Assembly: GCA_030039695.1 (NCBI GenBank)
Contig: JASHVB010000421.1
Span: 1-9,321 of the forward strand
Reading direction: 5' to 3'
Length of the DNA stretch: 9,321 nt
From: Acetobacteraceae bacterium
GTDB lineage: Bacteria > Pseudomonadota > Alphaproteobacteria > Acetobacterales > Acetobacteraceae
Shown piece after piece: positions 1 to 6,057 of this stretch (position 1 is its first letter; each line of letters starts with the position of its first letter). The notes beneath the pieces are model-generated. The model did not search any database, had not been told where the DNA came from, and was given only the letters and a program-made list of their open reading frames with translations. The position numbers and the translations under genes are program-made.

Positions 1-288
1 GTACGTCGATCCTGAACAGCTAGCTGATTTTCGCGGACAATCTGCGCCACAACGCTAGTGGCTCCAGCCGAGATCGCGTCGACCGCAAGCCTTGCCCGGG
101 CCCTCACCTCGCTGCGGTACCGCGGCTTTAGTCGCGGCAACCGCGCGGTCTGCGGGCAGCGGGCGATCGCCCGGGCCCAAGAACGTCCGTATCACTCACG
201 CGCGAGGCTAGGTGTCTGCAATAAGGTTTTGTTGATTTTGTGCGATTGCCGATTCTCAGGCGATTCGCGATGTGTGTAGACTCGTCTT
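1..288. other. Left-edge stretch with no convincing gene
   Basis: An open frame starting with GTG at position 58 exists here, but its product is Arg/Cys-rich, has no recognisable family pattern and lacks a ribosome binding site, so I do not call it. The stretch is rich in short GC palindromes: a perfect 14-base one at 160-173 (core GCGATCGC), and two copies of GCCCGGGCCC at 94-103 and 169-178. The last 60 bases before 289 are more AT-rich and could hold the promoter of the next gene, but I see no clear -35/-10 pair. Confidence 0.5.
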
Positions 289-1143
289 ATGAACCCGACA
301 ACCGATCGAACATCGTGGCGTGAGAGTTTCGTCGCGGCGCTGAATGTACTGGCGGAAGCTACGGCGTGCCTGCCGGTGGGCGCTCTCGATCCCGCATTGA
401 GCGGTGCATCGGCCCTCGAACTCTACACCGGCGGTCTATGGTCGATGCGCGACGTCCAGCTGTTTTGTGCTGAGCCACACCCGCTGATGATCGAGCTCTT
501 TGCCATCGGATTTCGTTGGGTCCAACGGCCGCGGCGTGTTCGTAGGGTGCTCTGGCATCATAAGCTGCAAGTCGGGTTTGACCTTGTCGAGCGCAGCGCA
601 CCGCTGAGGGTGGCCGAACAGGCGAACGCCCTGGCCGTCGCCATTGATCTCACGCCAAACGGAGAACCGTGGAGCGAGCCGTTGTCCGTGAAAGTCGTCG
701 GCGTCGAGGATCTGATCGTGCGTCAGGTTGGCAAATGGCTCCACGATGGTGCCGCGCCGGGCGAGGCTGCGGCCAGGCTCCAGGTACTCGTCGGTCTCGC
801 CCGGGAAGGTGTCGGCGGGCCACTGCGCACAGGATATCTGCAGCGTCGTTTGGCGACGGAAACCAATGGGGAGGTCGTGTTTGATTCCATACCGGTGGAG
901 GAGGGTGGAGAGCCGGCCCCACGACTTCGCCGAACAAGTCTAACACAGATGCAATCGGTGATCAGCGTCTGGCGTAGCCGGTGTGGGCTCTCGATGGTTG
1001 AACAGCCCCGGGGCGGCGAGTTCCACCAGAATGGGATACCGAGAGGGATGCGAAATCGGAATCACAACAGGGGAGGGGGGTGGGGCACGAGTGGCGATAA
1101 CGTCATTGCCCTTGATGACGTGCTGCCGGTGCCGTCCGACTGA
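289..1143 (+). CDS. Nucleotidyltransferase-like protein with altered catalytic motif
   Basis: This 284-residue cytoplasmic protein has the layout of a family of nucleotidyltransferase-fold proteins common in alphaproteobacteria. Residues 42-60 carry the A-x-E-L-Y-T-G-G stretch that leads into the usual D-x-D, residues 90-101 a W-H-H...F-D-L-V-E strand that could hold the third acidic residue (D98), and residues 137-151 a V-V-G-V-E-D-L-I helix. Residues 181-197 resemble the R-R-x-A-x-E-T-x-G end of the family. The D-x-D reads R-D-V-Q here (D55, Q57), so the second metal-binding Asp is missing and activity is doubtful. Residues from about 236 on are Gly/Arg/Asn-rich and look unlike the rest, perhaps a frameshifted or run-on tail. 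The start is the first ATG after an in-frame TAG at 277; no Shine-Dalgarno is visible. No antitoxin or HTH partner is seen. Family assignment is from memory of sequence patterns only. Confidence 0.5.
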   Translation: MNPTTDRTSWRESFVAALNVLAEATACLPVGALDPALSGASALELYTGGLWSMRDVQLFCAEPHPLMIELFAIGFRWVQRPRRVRRVLWHHKLQVGFDLVERSAPLRVAEQANALAVAIDLTPNGEPWSEPLSVKVVGVEDLIVRQVGKWLHDGAAPGEAAARLQVLVGLAREGVGGPLRTGYLQRRLATETNGEVVFDSIPVEEGGEPAPRLRRTSLTQMQSVISVWRSRCGLSMVEQPRGGEFHQNGIPRGMRNRNHNRGGGWGTSGDNVIALDDVLPVPSD

Positions 1144-1452
1144 GCGCACGCGGTGAGCGCCTGTGCGTACCGACGAACGGGATGGAACCCAGTTTCTCGC
1201 GCTACCCGGCAAAGATCAGTCACCCGAATCAGACCTGGAGTTCAGGTGAGTCGGCGCCCACCAGTCCGGTAGAGATCCACCTGGCTGCGACATTCCGGAG
1301 TTCCGCTATGAGGGTTTCCGGTAGCGAGGCCGCGCACTCGGGTCACCGGCATCGCAGAAATCGGTGGATATTGCGCCAGGGAAAATGTTTATTTCTATTG
1401 CGGGATGGCGCGAATCACGGACCACTCACGGTGCTTGTTTTTGCCCCAAACC

Positions 1453-1470
1453 GTCCACCGCTCGGTGGAC
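1453..1470. repeat. Short perfect inverted repeat (hairpin)
   Basis: GTCCACCG and its exact complement CGGTGGAC are separated by CT, giving a practical 7-bp stem with a GCTC loop. No T run follows on either strand, so it is not a standard terminator. It could be a dimeric protein-binding site or a chance hairpin. Confidence 0.5.
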
Positions 1471-1755
1471 AAATCTGTGGATATGCCGGTGGGTAGATCG
1501 CGTTCAGCCACGGTTTCGCTGGCCGCCCGTCGGATTTCTGCCGCCATCGAATCTACTCATGGTCTGCATGCCATCATTCGTCCCTTGGTGCAGCGGCACG
1601 CGAATTCTCAGCGCGGGCCGGCGTGAAATCGTCGCTGACCTGCTCTCGGCGTCTTTCTCGAATTCACCACGAACTGAACGCTGATGCACGTCTAGCCAGA
1701 CCATTTCGGATCTCGCCGCGAACGGCTGTATCCCGTCATGCCGCGCCGATAATGA

Positions 1756-1926
1756 CTCGCGGACCGGGTCCCTGCCGCCTTAACAGTGCTGCAAAGTCTC
1801 GACCTTCCTGCTCCTCTCGACGTGCGCCGGCAAGCCATCGCAGCCGTTGCCAAAAAGGCATCGCCCAAGGCGAAAGAAGGCGCTATTCGGCATGGTGCCT
1901 TCGCTGCCACACTCGGCCGCACATAA
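1756..1926 (+). pseudogene. Possible C-terminal remnant or small ORF, unknown family
   Basis: An open frame of 56 codons ends at TAA 1924-1926, 16 bases before the binding-protein gene. The preceding codon in this frame is a TGA at 1753, and the only plausible start is GTG at 1786 (46 residues). The product has an even mix of hydrophobic and charged residues, with a helix-like stretch R-R-Q-A-I-A-A-V-A-K-K followed by K-A-K-E-G-A-I-R-H-G, which looks more like protein than the overlapping frames do. I do not recognise the family. It may be the end of a broken gene or a real small gene. No good ribosome binding site was seen before the GTG. Confidence 0.25.
1876..1902 (+). promoter_or_regulatory. 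Hairpin ahead of the transporter operon
   Basis: An 11-bp RNA stem can form: GAAGGCGCTAT (1876-1886) pairs with ATGGTGCCTTC (1892-1902) with two G-U pairs, around the loop TCGGC. It ends 40 bases before the binding-protein ATG. There is no following T run, so it is not an intrinsic terminator. If the transcript starts upstream, the hairpin would sit in the 5' leader and could affect stability or translation; as DNA the imperfect dyad could also be an operator. Function is inference. Confidence 0.35.
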
Positions 1927-1942
1927 AGAAACGGGGCCAACG

Positions 1943-2959
1943 ATGACCGCACCTCACATGTCGCGCCGTTTCCTGCTGGGTGCTGCCGGCGCCGCAGCCT
2001 CCGTTGTCGGCGTCGGCACCCGCGCGGCCGCCGCCCTCCAACCCGTCAGGATGCAACTGGGCTGGCTTGTCGGCGGCAATCAGCTCGGCGAGGTCGTTGC
2101 GATGCAGCTTGGCTACTTTGCCAATGAGGGGCTAGAACTCACGATCGTACCCGGGGGGCCCAATAACGACGGCGTCGCCACCGTCGCCTCGGGCCACGGT
2201 GAGGTCGGCCAGGTGTCGTCCAGCCCTTCTCTCATGCTCGCGGTATCGCAGGACCTGCCAATCCGCTGCTTCGCCATCTCCGCGCAGAAGCACCCCTATG
2301 CATTCTTCTCTTTGGCCAAGAATCCGGTCCGCACCGTGGCCGACATGAAGGGCAAGCGCATTGGCATCCAGGCCACCGGCGTCGTGCTGCTGCGCGCGCT
2401 GCTCGTGAAAAACGCCATGACGCTCGACGATGTGAAGGTGGTGACCATCGGCTCCAGCATGATGCCGATCATGACCGGCCAGGTGGACGTGGTGACCGGC
2501 TGGCTGACGAACACCACCGCGCTGAAGGTCCTCGGACCGGACCGTGTCGCGCTCCGCTTGTGGGATGCTGGTGTGAGGCTCTACGCCAACCCGTACTACG
2601 CCACGCCGGATACGATGGCCAAGCACGCCGACATCCTGGAGCGCTTTCTGCGCGCCAGCGCGAAAGGCTGGGGCTACGCCTACCATAACCGCGACAAGGC
2701 TGTGGCCTTGCTGGTTAAGCAGTACCCTAACCTGGTAGAGGCCGACGAACGCGCTGCCGCCGACGTGATGCTGCAGTATGCATTCGACCAGAACACCAGA
2801 CAGCACGGCTACGGCGACATGGATCCAAAGGTCTGGCAGGAGCAGATAGATCTGTGGGCGAAGCTCGGCCAGTTCACCAAGCGCACGCCGAAGCTCGACG
2901 AAGTGATGACGCTGGAGGTCCTCAACACCACCGCGGCCGTGCGGCCAAGGATCGGCTGA
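1943..2959 (+). CDS. ABC transporter substrate-binding protein, NMT1/THI5-like
   Basis: This 338-residue periplasmic protein captures the ligand for the importer encoded just downstream. Residues 1-30 form a Tat-type signal: S-R-R-F-L-L at 7-12, then an Ala/Gly-rich hydrophobic stretch, with cleavage probably near A29-A31. The mature part starts V-R-M-Q-L-G-W, followed by G-Y-F-A-N-E-G-L-E-L at 57-66, N-D-G-V-A-T-V-A-S-G at 75-84 and A-D-M-K-G-K-R-I-G-I at 133-142, the usual pattern of the NMT1/THI5-like (SsuA/TauA-type) binding proteins; length fits the family. I chose ATG 1943 because the signal peptide begins there; an in-frame ATG at 1847 would add 32 basic residues ahead of it and overlaps the preceding fragment. 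ATG 1958 is another possible start. Ligands in this family include pyrimidine precursors, flavins, sulfonates and aromatic acids, so the substrate is open. Confidence 0.9.
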   Translation: MTAPHMSRRFLLGAAGAAASVVGVGTRAAAALQPVRMQLGWLVGGNQLGEVVAMQLGYFANEGLELTIVPGGPNNDGVATVASGHGEVGQVSSSPSLMLAVSQDLPIRCFAISAQKHPYAFFSLAKNPVRTVADMKGKRIGIQATGVVLLRALLVKNAMTLDDVKVVTIGSSMMPIMTGQVDVVTGWLTNTTALKVLGPDRVALRLWDAGVRLYANPYYATPDTMAKHADILERFLRASAKGWGYAYHNRDKAVALLVKQYPNLVEADERAAADVMLQYAFDQNTRQHGYGDMDPKVWQEQIDLWAKLGQFTKRTPKLDEVMTLEVLNTTAAVRPRIG

Positions 2960-2961
2960 CC

Positions 2962-3768
2962 ATGCCATCCGCCGTGCGGGGGGCAGAATTCGCTGCGCTG
3001 TCCGACGCGTCGGCGATCGAGCTGCGCGGCGTCACTGTGCGATTCATGAGTCCGCAGCGCGAAGTTGTCGCGCTGGAAAACATCAACTTTGCTCTGCAGC
3101 CCGGCAGCTTCCTCACGCTGCTCGGTCCGTCCGGCTGCGGCAAATCGACGCTCTTGCGCGTGGTCGCCGACGTCATTGCCCCCAGTGCCGGGAGTGTCCG
3201 CGTGCTCGGCCACGCGCCGGTCGAGGCCAGACGGCGCCGCGAGATCGGCTTCGTGTTCCAGGACTCAACGCTGCTGCCCTGGCGCAGCGCGATCGACAAC
3301 GTCCGCCTGCCGTTGCAGGTCGGCGGCGGAGCGCGTTCCATCGGCGGCCGCAGCCCGCAGGAATTGTTGGCTCTTGTCGGGCTGTCCGGCTGGGAGCGCG
3401 CGATGCCGCACGAACTCTCGGGTGGCATGCGCCAGCGCGTAGCGATTGCCCGCGCCCTGCTCGGCGACCCGCGCATACTGCTCATGGATGAACCGTTTGG
3501 TGCATTGGACGAAATCACCCGCGACCGCCTCAACGACGAGCTCCTGCATGTCTGGAGCAAGACCGGCACCACGATCCTGTTCGTCACCCACAGCATCCAC
3601 GAAGCCGCCTATCTCGGTCAGCAGGTGCTGATGCTCGCTGCCCACCCGGGCCGCGTACGCGACATCGTGCCGGTCGATCTGCCGGAACCCCGCCATCTTG
3701 CGATTCGCGACACCGCCGAGTTCGGCGCGCTGGCAGGACGTTTGCGCGCTATTCTGGAGACCTGCTGA
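2962..3768 (+). CDS. ABC transporter ATP-binding protein, nitrate/sulfonate/taurine type
   Basis: This 268-residue cytoplasmic ATPase powers the importer. All motifs are intact: Walker A G-P-S-G-C-G-K-S-T at 55-63, Q-loop Q100 in F-V-F-Q-D, signature L-S-G-G-M at 152-156, Walker B I-L-L-M-D-E at 172-177, D-loop A-L-D at 181-183 and switch H210 in F-V-T-H. L-L-P-W-R after the Q-loop and D-E-P-F-G-A-L-D-E are characteristic of the SsuB/TauB/NrtD group. The start at ATG 2962 lies 2 bases after the binding-protein stop, with AAGGA at 2947-2951 upstream; an upstream in-frame ATG at 2854 would lie wholly inside the binding-protein gene and is unlikely. The stop overlaps the permease start by one base (TGATG), indicating translational coupling. 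Confidence 0.95.
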   Translation: MPSAVRGAEFAALSDASAIELRGVTVRFMSPQREVVALENINFALQPGSFLTLLGPSGCGKSTLLRVVADVIAPSAGSVRVLGHAPVEARRRREIGFVFQDSTLLPWRSAIDNVRLPLQVGGGARSIGGRSPQELLALVGLSGWERAMPHELSGGMRQRVAIARALLGDPRILLMDEPFGALDEITRDRLNDELLHVWSKTGTTILFVTHSIHEAAYLGQQVLMLAAHPGRVRDIVPVDLPEPRHLAIRDTAEFGALAGRLRAILETC

Positions 3769-4622
3769 TGGCCCAGGAACTCGGCCTGACCGCACAGGTT
3801 GCGACCGCGCCGCCGCAAACCAACGAAGCAGAGCAGGCGCGCGCGCGATGGCTCGCCGCACAGGCGTGGGCCCGCTGGCAGCGCCGCCTCCTGCCGGTAC
3901 TAGGTGCCGTGTCGCTGTTGTTCGTCTGGTGGGCCCTGATCGCCCTATTCGACGTGAAGCCTTACGTCGCACCGTCGCCCGAAGTCGTCGCGCTGACGAT
4001 GGTACGGAAATCCAGTGTACTCATAGACAATCTCTGGCCGACGGTGATCGAGGCAATCAGCGGCTTCGCACTCGGCAACCTGATCGCCATCGCCATTGCG
4101 ATCCTGTTTGTGCACCGCAAATGGATCGAGATGGCATTCTTCCCAATCGCCGTGCTGATCAACTCCATTCCGGTGGTCGCGAAGGCCCCGATCCTCGTGC
4201 TGTTGCTCGGCAACGGCATGGCGCCGAAAATCGCCATCGCCGCCATCATCTGCTTCTTTCCAACGCTGGTGAACATGGTGCGCGGCCTGGATGCGATCAG
4301 CCCGCAGGCCATGGAGCTGATGCGCGTGCTATCGGCACGCAAATGGGAGATCTTCCTCCGCCTGCGGCTTCCCACCTCGATCCCCTATCTGTTCTCGGCC
4401 CTGAAGATCGCCGCCAGTACCTCGGTGGTTGGGGCAATCGTTGGCGAATGGATCGGCTCTCAGGTCGGCATCGGCGCGCTGATCATCCAGGCCACCTATA
4501 ATTTCGACAGCGCGTTGCTCTACGCGACGGTGATCACTGGGTCGGCATTTTCTGTCCTGTTCTTCCTGACCATCCGCATGCTGGAACGGCTTTGCGTGCG
4601 ATGGGTCCCCCATCCGACGTGA
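3768..4622 (+). CDS. ABC transporter permease, SsuC/TauC-like
   Basis: This 284-residue inner-membrane protein forms the channel, presumably as a homodimer, with the adjacent ATPase and binding protein. Hydrophobic segments are visible at about 42-61, 94-114, 122-148, 153-170, 212-228 and 250-270. The cytoplasmic EAA-type loop that docks on the ATPase runs about 183-202 and ends L-R-L-P, followed by Y-L-F-S-A-L-K-I-A-A-S and G-A-I-V-G-E-W, the usual BPD_transp_1 pattern for this group. Residues 1-40 are a polar, Ala/Gln/Arg-rich tail, longer than the minimum for the family. ATG 3768 overlaps the ATPase stop; GGAGA at 3756-3760 with a 7-base spacer is a good ribosome binding site. Confidence 0.93.
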   Translation: MAQELGLTAQVATAPPQTNEAEQARARWLAAQAWARWQRRLLPVLGAVSLLFVWWALIALFDVKPYVAPSPEVVALTMVRKSSVLIDNLWPTVIEAISGFALGNLIAIAIAILFVHRKWIEMAFFPIAVLINSIPVVAKAPILVLLLGNGMAPKIAIAAIICFFPTLVNMVRGLDAISPQAMELMRVLSARKWEIFLRLRLPTSIPYLFSALKIAASTSVVGAIVGEWIGSQVGIGALIIQATYNFDSALLYATVITGSAFSVLFFLTIRMLERLCVRWVPHPT

Positions 4623-4666
4623 TGACCCTCAGTCTCATCGGCGGCCTTGAGCCGCGAATGATGTGA
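4622..4666 (+). other. Fourteen-codon micro-ORF in the gap before the oxidoreductase
   Basis: An ATG overlaps the permease stop (TGATG) and opens a 14-codon frame ending in ATG-ATG-TGA at 4658-4666. It fills half of the only gap (85 bases) in the operon. It may keep ribosomes moving toward the next gene, or be chance; there is no other evidence that it is translated. Confidence 0.15.
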
Positions 4667-4696
4667 CGGCCAGGTCGCCTATGCCGCTTATGAACC

Positions 4697-4701
4697 AGGA
4701 G
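4697..4701 (+). promoter_or_regulatory. Ribosome binding site that decides the oxidoreductase start
   Basis: AGGAG lies 6 bases before ATG 4708, an ideal Shine-Dalgarno placement. The other in-frame starts (GTG 4663, ATG 4681, ATG 4690) have no comparable site, so 4708 is preferred. Confidence 0.7.
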
Positions 4702-4707
4702 TTCGCG

Positions 4708-6057
4708 ATGCTCCCGACCACCCACACCGAGCCCGCCCGCACGCTTCGCGTCGCTTCGCGCTCCGACGTCGTCGTGGTTGGGGGCGGCCCGGCAGGGTTC
4801 AGCGCCGCCATCGCTGCCTCGCGCCAAGGCGCCTCTGTCTGCCTGATCGAGCGTTATCCGTATCTTGGCGGCCTCGCCTCCGGCGGCATGGTGCTGGTGC
4901 TGGACGACATGTGCGCCGGCGCCGAGATTACCGTGCGCGGCATCTGCGCCGAACTGGTGGACCGCATGCACGCACGCGGCCTCGCCGTATACCCGCCGGA
5001 ACACGAACGCGGCCACGACCCCGCGATGTACCGCAAATGGTCGCGCTGGGGCTTGTTCGACTTCAACGTGCGCAGCAAGCCGCATCCGATCTGCTACGCA
5101 GTTGCCTTCGATCCAGACGGTTGGAAGCGCGCCAGCGATGAGGTGGTGCAGCAAGCCGGCATCGCGCTTCGCCTCCACTCCACCTTCGCCGGAAGCATCG
5201 TTCACGCCGGCCGCATCACCGGCGTGATCGTGGAAAGCAAACAAGGCCGCGAGGTGGTCATGGGCGACGTGGTGATTGACACCACCGGCGACCTAGACGT
5301 CGCGGCCTCGGCCGGCGCCGCCTTCTCCAAGGACTCGTATATGGTCACCACTGTGTTCCGCCTCGGGGGCGTTGATACCACCGAAGCGGAACGCTTCCAG
5401 TTCGAGGAACCGGAACGCCACGCCGTGCTGGACCTCGAAGCGCGCCACGTGATCGGCGGCTCATGGGATTACTGGTGGCTGAAAACACCATTGCCAGGCA
5501 TCGTCTGGTGCAATTGCCCACACATGACTGGTCTCGACGGCATCAAGGTCGAGGACCTGACGCGCGCCGAATTCGAAGGCCGCCGCCGCATCCACGCGAT
5601 GGTGGAGCATGTCCGCGCCAAACTGCCTGGCTTCGCCGATTGCTATGTCATCGATGTCGCGCCGCAGACCGGCGTGCGGCAGACCCGCATGCTGCAAGGC
5701 GAATACGTCGTGACGAAATCCGACGTCATCGATCGCGTCCACTTCCCTGACAGCGTTGCACGTGGCCGGGATTACTACACACCGTACCGTGCGCTGGTGC
5801 CACGCGAGATCGACCAGTTGCTGGTCGCCGGGCGGCATTATTCGGCGACGCCGCAGGCACAGAAGATCTCGCGTGAAATTCCGCCCTGTATGGCCATGGG
5901 CGAAGCGGCCGGCATCGCCGCGACAATGGCGCTGTCCGCCGGCACAACGGTACGCAACATCGATGTAGCCGAATTGCAGCGCCGCCTGCGCGCCCAGGGC
6001 GCCGATCCCGGCGACCAGCCGCCGGCACATATACGGGAAACGGAGGCTGTGGCATGA
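4708..6057 (+). CDS. FAD-dependent oxidoreductase (FAD_oxidored type)
   Basis: This 449-residue flavoprotein probably oxidises or reduces the imported compound or an intermediate in the cytoplasm. The FAD-binding Rossmann motif is V-V-V-V-G-G-G-P-A-G at 21-30, with the ribose-binding acid E48 after C-L-I. Y-L-G-G-L-A-S-G-G at 52-60 is typical of the PF12831 family. The second dinucleotide-fold element V-I-D-T-T-G-D-L-D-V-A-A-S-A-G is at 189-203, G-V-R-Q-T-R is at 322-327, and the C-terminal flavin loop L-L-V-A-G-R...C-M-A-M-G-E-A-A-G-I-A-A is at 371-405. No Fe-S cluster cysteine motif and no signal peptide are seen. The start at ATG 4708 rests on its AGGAG site; GTG 4663 would add 15 residues. 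The gene ends in a 4-base ATGA overlap with the CoA-transferase gene. Substrate unknown. Confidence 0.85.
   Translation: MLPTTHTEPARTLRVASRSDVVVVGGGPAGFSAAIAASRQGASVCLIERYPYLGGLASGGMVLVLDDMCAGAEITVRGICAELVDRMHARGLAVYPPEHERGHDPAMYRKWSRWGLFDFNVRSKPHPICYAVAFDPDGWKRASDEVVQQAGIALRLHSTFAGSIVHAGRITGVIVESKQGREVVMGDVVIDTTGDLDVAASAGAAFSKDSYMVTTVFRLGGVDTTEAERFQFEEPERHAVLDLEARHVIGGSWDYWWLKTPLPGIVWCNCPHMTGLDGIKVEDLTRAEFEGRRRIHAMVEHVRAKLPGFADCYVIDVAPQTGVRQTRMLQGEYVVTKSDVIDRVHFPDSVARGRDYYTPYRALVPREIDQLLVAGRHYSATPQAQKISREIPPCMAMGEAAGIAATMALSAGTTVRNIDVAELQRRLRAQGADPGDQPPAHIRETEAVA
6042..6046 (+). promoter_or_regulatory. Strong ribosome binding site for the CoA-transferase
   Basis: GGAGG sits 7 bases before ATG 6054 inside the end of the oxidoreductase gene. 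Together with the ATGA overlap it supports coupled and also independent initiation of the CoA-transferase. Confidence 0.7.

Larger units (their letters stand above)
1144..1942. other. Long gap, mostly non-coding or decayed
   Basis: About 800 bases without a gene I can support as intact. Several overlapping short frames exist on both strands, none with a family signature. Coding-like amino acid runs appear in patches of different frames (about 1465-1610 in one frame, 1610-1684 in another, 1756-1926 in the first again), which is what a decayed gene would look like, but this could be chance in GC-rich DNA. The stretch contains hairpins at 1453-1470 and 1876-1902 and an AT-rich patch near 1381-1400. 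The operon promoter should lie here, but no convincing sigma-70 pair can be pointed to. Confidence 0.5.

Noticed and set aside
58..279. Open frame of 73 codons at the left edge
   Set aside because: GTG start without ribosome binding site, Arg/Cys-rich product, no family pattern.
1476..1484. DnaA-box-like TGTGGATAT, with a similar GTGGATAT at 1364-1371
   Set aside because: One good box with a mismatch and one weak partner are not enough for an origin; no AT-rich unwinding region or replication gene is nearby.
1504..1704. Minus-strand 66-codon frame as a mobile-element remnant
   Set aside because: No transposase or integrase motif could be found in its product.
1876..1902. Hairpin as a rho-independent terminator
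   Set aside because: No T run follows the stem on either strand.
1847..1942. Upstream in-frame start for the binding protein
   Set aside because: It would put 32 basic residues ahead of a clear Tat signal that begins at 1943, and it overlaps the preceding fragment.
2132..2968. 278-codon minus-strand open frame
   Set aside because: Antisense to the binding-protein gene; His/Val/Gly-rich with no domain pattern.
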